Source of the DNA: Streptomyces rugosispiralis
GTDB taxonomy: Bacteria; Actinomycetota; Actinomycetes; Streptomycetales; Streptomycetaceae
Reading direction: 5' to 3'
DNA length: 64,000 bases
NCBI RefSeq assembly: GCF_024505145.1
Contig: NZ_JANIAA010000033.1
Coordinates: 49,305 to 113,304 of the forward strand
A program made the position numbers and the translations under genes. The notes under the pieces were generated by a model. The model saw only the letters and a list, made by a program, of their open reading frames with translations, ran no database searches and had not been told where the DNA came from. Numbering within the stretch: the stretch's first letter is position 1; each line of letters starts with the position of its first letter. This document shows positions 18,489 to 26,726 of this stretch, in pieces.

Positions 18489-20213
18489 TCAGACGATGTA
18501 GAAGAGCTGGTTGAGCGGGAGGCGCTCGGCCGGCTCGATGGTGGCGGGCTCGCCGTCGACGGTGACCTTGTAGGTCTCCGGATCCACCTCGATGCGCGGC
18601 AGCGCGTCATTGCGGACCATGTGTTGCTTGCCGATGGTCCGGCAGTGCCGCACCGGCTCGATCCGCCGCCCCAGTCCCAGCTCGCCGGGGACGCCGGCGG
18701 CGATGGCCGCCTGGGACATGAAGGTGACCGAGGTGCGCTGCTTGGCGCGGCCGTAAGAGCCGAACATCGGCCGGTAGTAGACCGGCTGAGGGGTCGGCAG
18801 GGAGGCGTTGGGGTCACCCATCAGGGCCCAGTTCACCATGCCGCCCTTGATGATCAGCTTGGGCTTGGCGGCGAAGGAGTTGATCGGCCAGAGCACGATG
18901 TCGGCGAGCTTGCCGGGCTCCAGCGAGCCGATCACGTCGGCGGCGCCCACCGCGATCGCCGGGTTGATGGTGAGCTTCGCCAGGTAGCGCAGCACGCGTG
19001 CGTTGTCGTTGCGGGAGCTGTCCTCGGCCAGCGCACCGCGCATCGCCTTGCAGTGGTGCGCCGTCTGGAAGGCACGGGCGAAGGACTCGCCGACCCGGCC
19101 CATGGCCTGGGAGTCGGAGGAGAAGATGCTGATCACGCCGAGGTCGTGCAGCACTGTCTCGGCCGCGATGGTCTCGGCGCGCACCCGGCTGTCGGCGAAC
19201 GACACGTCCTCGGGGATGTCGCGGGACAGATGGTGACAGACCATCACCATGTCCAGCAGCTCGTCCACCGAGTTGATGGTGTACGGCAGGGTGGGGTTGG
19301 TGGAGGACGGCAGGACGTTGGGCTCGCCGGAGACCCGCATGATGTCGGGGGCGTGACCGCCGCCCGCACCCTCGGTGTGGAAGGTGTGGATGGTCCGGCC
19401 GTCGATCGCGGACAGGGTGTCCTCGAAGAAGCCGCCCTCGTTGAGGGTGTCGGTGTGGATGGCGAGCTGCACGTCGTGCTCGTCGGCGACCCGCAGCGCG
19501 TTGTCGATGACGGCGGGGGTGGCGCCCCAGTCCTCGTGCACCTTCAGACCGGCCACGCCCGCCTCGACCTGCTCGCGCAAGCCCTCGGGCAGGCTGCCGT
19601 TGCCCTTGCCGAGCAGACCCACGTTGACCGGCAGATCCTCGACCGCCTCCAGCATCCGGTGGATGTTCCAGGGGCCGGGGGTGCAGGTGGTGCCGTTGCT
19701 GCCGTCGGTGGGACCGGTGCCGCCACCGAAGAAGGTGGTGATGCCGTTGGACAGGCCCTCCTGGGCCTGCTGCGGTGAGATGAAGTGGATATGGCTGTCG
19801 ATGCCGCCGGGGGTGGCGATCAGGTGCTCTCCGGAGATCACCTCGGTGCCCGGACCGATGACCAGCTTGGGGTCCACGCCGTTCTGCGCGTGGGGGTTGC
19901 CGGCCTTGCCGACCCCGACGATGAGGCCGTCGCGGACACCGATGTCGCCCTTGACGACGCCCAGGACCGGATCGAGGACCACCACGTTGGTGATCACCAG
20001 GTCCAGAGCGCCCTCGCGACTCAGCGCCGCGGGGTCCTGGGCCATGCCGTCGCGGATGGCCTTGCCGCCGCCGTAGACGGCCTCTTCCCCGTAGGAACCG
20101 GCGTTGTGGTCGTACTCGACCTCGACCACCAGATTGGTGTCGGCGAGGTGGAACCGGTCACCCACGGTGGGGCCGAACAGGTCGGTGTACTGCTTGCGCG
20201 GGATGATCGCCAT
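18489..20213 (-). CDS. ureC: Urease alpha subunit UreC
   Basis: The 574-aa catalytic subunit hydrolysing urea to ammonia and carbamate. Nickel ligands sit in GGIDSHIHFISPQQ, GLKVHEDWGAT (the carbamylated Lys is K224) and HTFHTEGAGGGHAPD; the mobile flap carries MVCHHLSRDIPED with the active-site Cys and His; SIFSSDSQAMGRVGE follows with the last ligand Asp. Length and order match bacterial UreC. Its ATG overlaps the ureB stop (TGATG). Confidence 0.98.
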   Translation of the reverse strand: MAIIPRKQYTDLFGPTVGDRFHLADTNLVVEVEYDHNAGSYGEEAVYGGGKAIRDGMAQDPAALSREGALDLVITNVVVLDPVLGVVKGDIGVRDGLIVGVGKAGNPHAQNGVDPKLVIGPGTEVISGEHLIATPGGIDSHIHFISPQQAQEGLSNGITTFFGGGTGPTDGSNGTTCTPGPWNIHRMLEAVEDLPVNVGLLGKGNGSLPEGLREQVEAGVAGLKVHEDWGATPAVIDNALRVADEHDVQLAIHTDTLNEGGFFEDTLSAIDGRTIHTFHTEGAGGGHAPDIMRVSGEPNVLPSSTNPTLPYTINSVDELLDMVMVCHHLSRDIPEDVSFADSRVRAETIAAETVLHDLGVISIFSSDSQAMGRVGESFARAFQTAHHCKAMRGALAEDSSRNDNARVLRYLAKLTINPAIAVGAADVIGSLEPGKLADIVLWPINSFAAKPKLIIKGGMVNWALMGDPNASLPTPQPVYYRPMFGSYGRAKQRTSVTFMSQAAIAAGVPGELGLGRRIEPVRHCRTIGKQHMVRNDALPRIEVDPETYKVTVDGEPATIEPAERLPLNQLFYIV

Positions 20214-20605
20214 CAGTGATCGGCCCCCTCGTTCTCGGTGTCGGCGAATCCCAGCTGTGCGGCGCGGCGCAGCGCGGCGCGCCTGGTGTCGTCGGCGTTG
20301 AGTCCGCCGTCGACGAGTCCGGAGAAGCCGACGAGCCGCCGGGTTCCGCCGAAGGCGACCAGTTCGACCTCGCGGGTGTCGCCGGGTTCGAAGCGCACGG
20401 CGGTGCCCGACGGGATGTCCAGGCGCATGCCGTACGCGGCCTCGCGGTCGAACCGCAGCGCGCGGTTGACCTCGAAGAAGTGGTAGTGGGACCCGATCTG
20501 GACGGCGCGGTCACCGGTGTTGGCGACAGTGAGTCCGACCTTGGGCCTGCCGGAGTTGATCTCCACGGGGTCGTCCCCGTAGAGGTAGTGGGCTCCACCC
20601 GACAT
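20213..20605 (-). CDS. ureB: Urease beta subunit UreB
   Basis: A 130-aa structural subunit. DDPVEINSGRPKVGLTVANT, SHYHFFEVNRALRFDREAAY and AVRFEPGDTREVELVAFGGT are the UreB core; the C-terminal 25 residues (RRAALRRAAQLGFADTENEG) extend past the Klebsiella length, as in many actinobacteria. AGGAGAGAACC precedes the ATG. Separated from ureA by 39 bp of 12-bp tandem repeats. Confidence 0.96.
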   Translation of the reverse strand: MSGGAHYLYGDDPVEINSGRPKVGLTVANTGDRAVQIGSHYHFFEVNRALRFDREAAYGMRLDIPSGTAVRFEPGDTREVELVAFGGTRRLVGFSGLVDGGLNADDTRRAALRRAAQLGFADTENEGADH

Positions 20606-20623
20606 GGTTCTCTCCTCGTTTCA

Positions 20624-20695
20624 GGCGGCGTGTCAGACGGCGTTTCAGGCGGTGTTTCCGGCGGTGTTTCCGGTCGTGCTTCCGGCGGTGTTTCC
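20624..20695. repeat. Six 12-bp tandem repeats at the ureA 3' end
   Basis: Plus-strand unit GGCGGTGTTTCC with variants (GGCGGCGTGTCA, GACGGCGTTTCA, GGTCGTGCTTCC). Read on the minus strand the units encode Gly-Asn-Thr-Ala or similar; the two variants ending TCA give a stop. Four units are inside ureA and two lie after its stop. Confidence 0.9.
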
Positions 20696-20998
20696 GGGGC
20701 CGATGGGGTCGTGGCAGGTGACCAGCTTCGTCCCGTCCACGAACGCCGTCTCGACCTGGAGGACGGTGAGCATCTCGCGCACCCCGGGCATGACGTCGTC
20801 GGTCGTGACGACCTTGCGGCCCAGCTCCATGCACTCGGCCACGGTGTGGCCGTCGCGGGCGGCTTCCAGGACGGCCTCGGTGATCAGGGCGGCGGCCTCG
20901 GTGTAGTTGAGCTTGGTGCCCCGGGCCCTGCGGCGCCGGGCCAGGTCGGCCACCACATAGACATGGAGCTTGTCGATTTCACGCGGTGCGAGGTTCAT
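20645..20998 (-). CDS. ureA: Urease gamma subunit UreA with repeat-encoded tail
   Basis: A 117-aa subunit; the usual length is 100-103. MNLAPREIDKLHVYVVADLA, RGTKLNYTEAAALITEAVLE, ECMELGRKVVTTDDVMPGV and TKLVTCHDPI are the complete UreA core. The last residues, GPGNTAGSTTGNTAGNTA, come from a 12-bp tandem repeat that runs through the stop codon, so the tail is a slippage product rather than a conserved domain. The ATG starts 4 bp after the urea transporter stop. Confidence 0.96.
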   Translation of the reverse strand: MNLAPREIDKLHVYVVADLARRRRARGTKLNYTEAAALITEAVLEAARDGHTVAECMELGRKVVTTDDVMPGVREMLTVLQVETAFVDGTKLVTCHDPIGPGNTAGSTTGNTAGNTA

Positions 20999-21002
20999 GG
21001 CG

Positions 21003-21956
21003 TCACTTCGCTTTCTCGAACGAGAGGCCCGGCCGGTCCAGGGCTGGAACGGCGGCGAGGAAAAGCCAGGTCGTCACAACGAACGGCCAGGTGAAGGGAG
21101 ATCCGCCGGAAGGCTGGGCGAATGCCTGCCAGGCGGCCGTGAAGGGGACCGAGGCCACGGCGGCGAGCGCGGTGTATCCCGCGGTCCACGGAGTGCGGGT
21201 CAGGAAGGTGGCGGCCAGTGCGATGGCGACGAGCACCGCGTTGTAGCCGTAGAGCCCCTCGCTGATCCGTTCGGCGGGCAGGCCCATGGCGCAAGCCGTG
21301 AGGATCGCGGCGAGGCTGCCGCAGGCGGCGGCGACGGCGGCGCCCCAGGACGCGACGAGCAGTCCGACGAGCAGGATGAGGCCCGCGTACCACTTGTCGA
21401 GGAAGAAGACCTGCCCGAAGTTGTCGCAGAACGCATGGCCGAGTTCCGAGGCCGACAAGGTGGTTGCCCCGTCGCCGGGGAGCGGTGGTGCGGCGGCGGC
21501 AGGCGCGGTCGGCAGGGCCGGCGCCAGCACCCCGGCGACCAGGCAGAACGGGGCCGTCAGCGCGGGCAGACCGATGCGGCCCAGCAGGTGGCCGACCGCC
21601 GCGCCCAGCACCGCGCAGACCGCCGCGGCGAGGACGGCGAGCAGTGCGGTCCGCCAGGACGCGCCGAGCCGGACGACGATGGCGATGCTGGTCAGGCAAC
21701 CGCAGTAGCCCTCAAGGCCGTTGGCCAGACCGTCCCGGTCGGCGCCCAGCACGAACGCGGCCACGGTGGACGCCGCCACGCCGAGCAGACCGTACACGCC
21801 GATCCGCCAACCGCCCGCGAACAGCGCGACGGTGAACAATAAGCCGGTCCACGGGCTCGCGCTGAGTGCCACCTGTGCGACGCCCCGCAGCTGCATCCGT
21901 CCCACATCGGCCGGAGCCCAGCTCCTCGGCCGCGCCGCCTGCCCTGTTGTAGGCAT
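21003..21956 (-). CDS. Urea transporter (UT/Yut family)
   Basis: A 317-aa channel-type membrane protein with about ten hydrophobic segments. GLEGYCGCLTSIAIVVRLG and the second-repeat SEGLYGYNAVLVAIALAATF are the two LPxxTxPF-adjacent repeat signatures of the UT family; ALTAPFCLVAGVL is the first filter loop. First gene of the urease operon, supplying urea to the enzyme. GGGGGAAGG lies just upstream of the ATG at 21956; in-frame codons back to 22148 are not supported. Confidence 0.88.
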   Translation of the reverse strand: MPTTGQAARPRSWAPADVGRMQLRGVAQVALSASPWTGLLFTVALFAGGWRIGVYGLLGVAASTVAAFVLGADRDGLANGLEGYCGCLTSIAIVVRLGASWRTALLAVLAAAVCAVLGAAVGHLLGRIGLPALTAPFCLVAGVLAPALPTAPAAAAPPLPGDGATTLSASELGHAFCDNFGQVFFLDKWYAGLILLVGLLVASWGAAVAAACGSLAAILTACAMGLPAERISEGLYGYNAVLVAIALAATFLTRTPWTAGYTALAAVASVPFTAAWQAFAQPSGGSPFTWPFVVTTWLFLAAVPALDRPGLSFEKAK

Positions 21957-22636
21957 GCCTTCCCCCTGACGGGAATACGTGGAATTCGCCAACACCCCTT
22001 GAACCGAAAGGGGGTGGCGCTTGATCAACAACTTTTCGGAGCCTACGCCCGGAATTGCGAAAAAGGTCGACAACAATTCGTGACCGACCGGATACGCAAT
22101 GGAATAGTCGCTGATGGCGCGGGTATGCATGCGACCTCGGTTATCCAAGTCTTGACTTTCATTGGGGAGCCCTTGGAACTACCGGGGTGAAAATTCGACC
22201 AAGTGGAATCGGCAAAGTCCCCCCGTACTCACCGCTGTTCCGAGCGGCCGTTCCGAGCGGCCGTTCCGAGCGGCTGTTCCGAGCGGGCGTTCCGAGCGGC
22301 TGCTCCGAGCGGGCGCGAATCCCGCAGAACGGCCGTTTCGCGGGCGCGCCCGAGTCGACTGGTAGCGGCATCCGAAAGCGACGCACTCCGACTCGGCGCG
22401 CGGCCGACCGCGCCCCCGCTCGCCAGTGCGCACCGCGAACGGCACCGTCTCGTCCCGCACCGGCACCCGCGGCCCGTCCACCTCGGCGCGGCGGAGGGCT
22501 GTTTAAATAAATTAGGAATAATTCTTGACAGGGTTTCGGCCGCGGGCCACAGTCTTCGCCGTGACGCCGACGACGCCCTGTCCGAGGGCGGCCGCGTCAT
22601 GTCTCCTTCCTGCTTCCCAACCCCCGGGAGAGGCAC
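21957..22636. other. Long intergenic region upstream of the urea transporter
   Basis: 680 bp with no credible gene. It contains a run of six 13-bp repeats (22237-22314) and an AT-rich patch at 22500-22540 (TAAATAAATTAGGAATAATT followed by TTGACA), which could be a promoter or a transfer junction. The urease promoter should lie near 21990-22150 on the minus strand; no single strong -10/-35 pair stands out. Confidence 0.4.
22237..22314. repeat. Six 13-bp tandem repeats
   Basis: Unit GTTCCGAGCGGCY, starts at 22237, 22250, 22263, 22276, 22289 and 22302, the last two diverged (GGG for GGC; GCTCC for GTTCC). The 13-bp period is not a multiple of three and no gene covers it. Confidence 0.9.
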
Positions 22637-23090
22637 GTGACTTCACCCCCCGCCCGCGGAGACCCCACCACCGCACCCTCGCCCGTGGCGCCGTCGCGAC
22701 CGCGATCGCCGTGGTGCCGGCGACGGCCGCGGGCCCCACGGCCACGGCCGCAGGGGGCGCCCGACTACTACGAGGAGGTGCGCGATGTCGTCCACCTCGG
22801 CGAGGCCCGGCTCCTGGGCAGCCCGCTGGACGCCACCTGCGGGGTGCAGTACGACGGTCCCGACGGACGCACCGTCGTCGCCGCGCTCGGCACCGGCCGC
22901 CTGGACGGCGCCCCGCTCGTCCCGGGACGTCCGGCCCGGCTCCGGCTGCGCGGCCTCGACCCGGCCGGCCCGCTACCGGGACGCCGCGTCGGCGACCACC
23001 TACAGCGGCGCCCATCTGCTGCACTACGGGCTGCCGTTCGCCTGGAGCGCCGAGTACGACGCGGAACTGGTGGTCCTGACCCGGCGGTAG
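22637..23090 (+). pseudogene. GH36 alpha-galactosidase remnant (signal peptide joined to C-terminal domain, frameshifted)
   Basis: The GTG at 22637 has GGGAGAGG upstream. One frame gives an N-terminal RTLARGAVATAIAVVPATAA signal-like stretch, a second gives YYEEVRDVVHLGEARLLGSP and RTVVAALGTGRLDGAPLVPG, and a third gives YSGAHLLHYGLPFAWSAEYD and AELVVLTRR with the stop. The last part matches the C-terminal beta-domain of GH36 alpha-galactosidases. At least three frame changes and a large internal deletion (the catalytic barrel is absent) show a dead gene. It heads the galactose-type genes that follow. Confidence 0.6.
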
Positions 23091-23134
23091 CACCCCGCCC
23101 CCGCCCGAAGTCCAGCGAAGGAGCCCGACCCCCG

Positions 23135-23905
23135 ATGGAACAGCCCCGCCGCCACGGTGACCGCTTCACCGACCGCACGGCCGTGGTCACCGGAGCCGCC
23201 TCCGGCATCGGCGCCGCCACCGCCGAACGCCTCGCCCAGGAGGGCGCCGCCGTCGTGCTCGCCGACATCGCCGAGGAGCGCGGCACGGCGGTCGCCGAGC
23301 GGATCGCCGAGGACGGCGGCCGCGCCCGCTTCGTGGCCGCCGACGTCTCCGCGGAGGAGGGCTGGCGGCGGATCGCGGCCGCCGCCCGCGCCTTCGGCCC
23401 CGTCGACGTGCTCGTCAGCAATGCCTACACCGTCGATGTCACCCCCGCCCACGAGATGTCCCTGGAGTCCTGGCAGCGGCAGCTCGCCGTCAACCTCACC
23501 GGCGCCTTCCTCGGCTTCCGGGCCGTCCTGGACGATCTGCGCGCCCGCCGCGGAGCCGTCGTCCTGACCTCGTCCGTCCACGCCCACAAGGGCATCCCCG
23601 GCCATCCGGCCTACGCGGCCTCCAAGGGGGCGCTGCTGTCCCTGTGCGGGCAGCTCGCCGTCGAGTACGGGCCCGAGGTGCGGGTCAACGCGGTCCGGCC
23701 CGGCCCGATCCTGACGGCGGCCTGGGACCGGGTCTCCCCCGAGGACCGGGCGCGCAGCGTCGCCGAGACCGCGGCCGGGCGGTTCGGCACCCCCGAGGAG
23801 GTGGCCGCGGCCATCGCCTTCCTCGGCTCCCACGAGTCCTCGTACATCACCGGTGCGAGTCTTCTCGTGGACGGCGGCTGGAGCGTCGTCAAGTCCTCCG
23901 CATGA
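23135..23905 (+). CDS. SDR-family NAD(P)-dependent dehydrogenase
   Basis: A 256-aa classical short-chain dehydrogenase. TAVVTGAASGIGAATAERLA (about 15-34) is the nucleotide site, then DVLVSNAYTVDVTPAHEM (NAG replaced by NAY), the catalytic Ser in LTSSVHAHKG and YAASKG (Tyr-x3-Lys), and the C-terminal SSYITGASLLVDGGWS. GAAGGAG precedes the ATG. Placed before a galactonate dehydratase, it is likely a galactose (or similar aldose) 1-dehydrogenase of the oxidative De Ley-Doudoroff route; substrate is inferred. Confidence 0.88.
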   Translation: MEQPRRHGDRFTDRTAVVTGAASGIGAATAERLAQEGAAVVLADIAEERGTAVAERIAEDGGRARFVAADVSAEEGWRRIAAAARAFGPVDVLVSNAYTVDVTPAHEMSLESWQRQLAVNLTGAFLGFRAVLDDLRARRGAVVLTSSVHAHKGIPGHPAYAASKGALLSLCGQLAVEYGPEVRVNAVRPGPILTAAWDRVSPEDRARSVAETAAGRFGTPEEVAAAIAFLGSHESSYITGASLLVDGGWSVVKSSA

Positions 23906-23942
23906 CCACCGCGATCAGCTCGCACCAGAAAGGCAGTACGAC

Positions 23943-24755
23943 ATGACGCCCTACGCCCGCCGCGGCGTGCACGGCCAGACCGTGGAGGCCCTCGCCCGCC
24001 GCGTCCTGAGCGGCGACCTCCCCGAGGGATCCACCCTGGACCTGGTCGCCCTGCAGAGCGAACTGGATGTCAGCCTCACCGCCCTGCGCGAGTCGCTGAA
24101 GGTGCTGGCCGCCAAGGGGATGGTCGACGCCCGTCAGAAGCGCGGCACCTTCGTGCGGAGCCGTTCGGACTGGAACCTGCTCGACGCCGACGTCCTGCGC
24201 TGGCAGTTCGAGAGCGACCGCACCACCGACGCGGACAGCGCGCTGCTGCGCAACCTCGCCGAGGTGCGCGGCATCATCGAACCGGCGGCGGTACGGCTGG
24301 CCGCCGAGCGGCGCACCGACGCCGACCTCGCCGCCCTGGACGCCGCCGTGGACGCGATGGGACAGGGCGGCTCCGACGCCGCCCACGCGGTGGAGGCCGA
24401 CCTCGCCTTCCACCGCGCGCTGCTCGCCGCCACCCACAACGAACTCCTCGAACGCATGGAGATGGTGATCGAGTCGGGCCTCGCCCACCGCGATCGCATC
24501 GTGCACAGCTCCCCGCACAGCGAGGATCCGGTCCCCGCCCACCGCGCCGTCCTGGACGCCGTACGCGCCCGGGACCCGCGGGCCGCCGAGGCCGCCATGC
24601 GGGCCCTGCTCGACCAGGCCGGCCGCGACCTGGACCGGATCGGCGGCTCCCCCGGCACGGGCGGCTCCTCCGGCACCGGCGGCTCCCCCGGCACCGGCGA
24701 ATCCCACGACATCAGCGGCTCCCCCGACGACATGGAAAGGCCCACCGGTCAGTGA
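23943..24755 (+). CDS. FadR/FCD-type GntR regulator
   Basis: A 270-aa regulator with a GntR winged helix (GQTVEALARRVLSGDLPEGS, DVSLTALRESLKVLAAKGMV, KRGTFVRSRSDWN) and an FCD helical ligand domain (LLRNLAEVRGIIEPAAVRLA, AFHRALLAATHNELLERM). This matches DgoR-type regulators of galactonate genes. The C-terminal 40 residues are a Gly/Ser/Pro repeat (GGSPGTGGSSGTGGSPGTGE) outside the family. The stop overlaps the GTG of the dehydratase gene. Confidence 0.9.
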   Translation: MTPYARRGVHGQTVEALARRVLSGDLPEGSTLDLVALQSELDVSLTALRESLKVLAAKGMVDARQKRGTFVRSRSDWNLLDADVLRWQFESDRTTDADSALLRNLAEVRGIIEPAAVRLAAERRTDADLAALDAAVDAMGQGGSDAAHAVEADLAFHRALLAATHNELLERMEMVIESGLAHRDRIVHSSPHSEDPVPAHRAVLDAVRARDPRAAEAAMRALLDQAGRDLDRIGGSPGTGGSSGTGGSPGTGESHDISGSPDDMERPTGQ

Positions 24756-25897
24756 AGATCACCCGTATCGAGACCTTCCTCGTGCCACCGCGCTGGCTGT
24801 TCTGCCGCGTCGAGACCGACGACGGCGTGGTCGGCTGGGGCGAGCCCGTGGTCGAGGGGCGCGCCGAGGTGGTGCGCGCGGCCGTCGACGTCCTCGCCGG
24901 CTATCTGATCGGCCAGGATCCGCTGCGCATCCAGGACCACTGGCAGGTGCTCACCAAGGGCGGCTTCTACCGCGGCGGACCCGTCCTGTCCAGCGCCGTC
25001 GCCGGTCTCGACCAGGCCCTGTGGGACATCGCGGGCAAGACCTACGGCGCCCCCGTGCACGCCCTGCTTGGCGGCCCGGTGCGCGATCGCGTCCGGGTGT
25101 ACGCCTGGGTCGGCGGCGACGAGCCGACGGAGCTGTCCGAGCAGATAGCCGCGCAGGTCGAGGCGGGCTTCACGGCGGTGAAGATGAACGGCGCGGGGGC
25201 GACCTCCCCGATTCCCACCGCGGCCGAGACCGCCGCGGTCGTGGACCGCGTGGCCGCCGCCCGCGAGGCGCTCGGCCCGGACCGCGACGTGGCCGTCGAC
25301 TTCCACGGCCGCTTCACCGCCGCCGGGGCCCGCCGCGTCCTGCCCGAACTGGCCGCCCTCCACCCGCTGTTCGTGGAGGAGCCCGTCGTCCCCGAGCACG
25401 GCCATCTGCTCCCCGGCCTGGTCGCCGCGAGCCCGGTGCCCCTGGCCACCGGTGAACGGCTGTACGGGCGTACGGAGTTCCTGCCGGTCCTCGCCGCGGG
25501 CATCGCCGTCGCACAGCCCGACCTGTCCCACGCGGGCGGTATCTCCGAGGTCCACCGCATCGCCTCGCTCGCCGAGACCTACGGCGCCCAACTCGCCCCG
25601 CACTGCCCGCTCGGCCCCATCGCGCTGGCGGCCAGCCTCCAGGTCGCGTTCGCGACGCCGAACTTCCTGATCCAGGAGCAGAGCCGGGGCATCCACTACA
25701 ACAAGGACGCCGATCTGCTGTCCTACCTCGTCGACCCGGAGCCGTTCCGCTTCGTGGCCGGTCATGCGCCGCGCGGCGACGCGCCGGGCCTCGGCGTCAC
25801 CATCGACGAGGCGGCCGTGCGCGCGGCCGACCGCACCGGGCACGCCTGGCGCAATCCGGTCTGGCGGCACCCCGACGGCTCCTTCGCGGAGTGGTGA
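24752..25897 (+). CDS. dgoD: D-galactonate dehydratase (enolase superfamily)
   Basis: A 381-aa enzyme converting D-galactonate to 2-keto-3-deoxy-galactonate. FVEEP, ATGERLYGR and the metal-binding DFHGRF (Asp and His) are in place; HCPLGPIALAASLQVA carries the catalytic His and FLIQEQSRGIHYNK the final Glu. KITRIETFLVPPRWLF is the usual GalD start. The GTG start is set by overlap with the regulator stop. No KDGal kinase or aldolase gene is nearby, so the pathway is incomplete here. Confidence 0.92.
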   Translation: MKITRIETFLVPPRWLFCRVETDDGVVGWGEPVVEGRAEVVRAAVDVLAGYLIGQDPLRIQDHWQVLTKGGFYRGGPVLSSAVAGLDQALWDIAGKTYGAPVHALLGGPVRDRVRVYAWVGGDEPTELSEQIAAQVEAGFTAVKMNGAGATSPIPTAAETAAVVDRVAAAREALGPDRDVAVDFHGRFTAAGARRVLPELAALHPLFVEEPVVPEHGHLLPGLVAASPVPLATGERLYGRTEFLPVLAAGIAVAQPDLSHAGGISEVHRIASLAETYGAQLAPHCPLGPIALAASLQVAFATPNFLIQEQSRGIHYNKDADLLSYLVDPEPFRFVAGHAPRGDAPGLGVTIDEAAVRAADRTGHAWRNPVWRHPDGSFAEW

Positions 25898-25901
25898 CGG
25901 C

Positions 25902-26078
25902 GTGCTGGAGATCGTCACCGACCCCGCGCACGGCGGCCGCTGGACCTCGCTCCGCGCGGACGGACACGAATGGCTGTGGCGCCGCCCGGCCCCCGAGCGG
26001 GAGCGGGTGTCGCCCGGGGACGCCTTCGTGGACGCGGGCGGCCTGGAGGAGTGCGTACCCACCGTCAAGCCTCGCTGA
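25902..26078 (+). pseudogene. Truncated aldose 1-epimerase-like gene
   Basis: The frame VLEIVTDPAHGGRWTSLRAD, GHEWLWRRP, and DAFVDAGGLEECVPTV begins 4 bp after dgoD and matches the first ~55 residues of galactose-mutarotase-fold proteins from galactose operons. It then hits a stop (VKPR) and the remaining ~200 residues are missing. The sequence from 26079 on is unrelated, so this is a deletion end point. Confidence 0.6.
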
Positions 26079-26272
26079 AGCCGTCATGCGCCGCGCGCCG
26101 AGCCTCCCGCCGGACGACCGGCGCCACCCATTTGCCTCGTATGGCGTGAATGCGCCTTTCGGTCCCTAGGTCCTGTCAAGAGTGGCCCACAGCCCCTTCC
26201 GGAACTATCGTCCGCTTCATACCGTCAAGGGCTGCGGTACTCCGCTGCACGCCGACCGACTGGACGCCCTCC
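26079..26272. other. Junction region after the truncated epimerase
   Basis: No gene seen. Contains an in-frame extension upstream of the next CDS that lacks similarity, and a short AT-rich patch (ATTTGCCTCGTATGGCGTGA) near 26130-26149. Confidence 0.3.
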
Positions 26273-26707
26273 GTGCCCGATCCCTCCCACGCCGCCACCT
26301 GGCGCTTCGCCCTCCCGCACACGACGGCCGCCGTACCGCTGGCGCGTGCGCTGATCCGGAACACCCTGGCCGATATCGGGGCGCCCGTGGACGGTGACAC
26401 GGCGGAGCTGCTGACGGCCGAGCTGGTGGCGAACGCGGTGCGGCACACGAGCGGCGACGAGCCGATAGAGCTGGTGGTGGAGCTGGTGCCGACCGGGGGC
26501 TGGCAGGTCGAGGTGCACGACCAGGACCCGAATCCGCCCGGCGGGCTGGACTCGCTGGGGCGCCCCGAGGAGCCCAAAAGACCCGACGGCCTCGCCGAGG
26601 GCGGACGCGGTCTGCTGCTGATCCGGACCCTCAGCGCCGACGCGGGCTACCGGCCGACCCCCTACGGCAAGGCCGTCTGGTTCGTCCTCCCGCCCACGGA
26701 GGGCTGA
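26273..26707 (+). CDS. RsbW-like ATP-binding protein (HATPase_c)
   Basis: A 144-aa GHKL ATPase of the serine-kinase/anti-sigma type so abundant in Streptomyces. TAELLTAELVANAVRHTSGD is the N-box, EVHDQDPNPP the G1 box and LAEGGRGLLLIRTLSADAGY the G2 box, with GKAVWFVLPP at the end. I used the GTG at 26273 (VPDPSHAATWRFALP) because homologues begin near there; the in-frame ATG at 26150 gives an unrelated 41-residue extension. No partner sigma or anti-anti-sigma gene is adjacent. Confidence 0.82.
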   Translation: MPDPSHAATWRFALPHTTAAVPLARALIRNTLADIGAPVDGDTAELLTAELVANAVRHTSGDEPIELVVELVPTGGWQVEVHDQDPNPPGGLDSLGRPEEPKRPDGLAEGGRGLLLIRTLSADAGYRPTPYGKAVWFVLPPTEG

Positions 26708-26726
26708 GGGCCGCCCGCCGAAAGGG

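Noticed and set aside
22179..22640. Several short ORFs over the 13-bp repeats
   Set aside because: They arise from the repeat in every frame and lack ribosome sites or homology.
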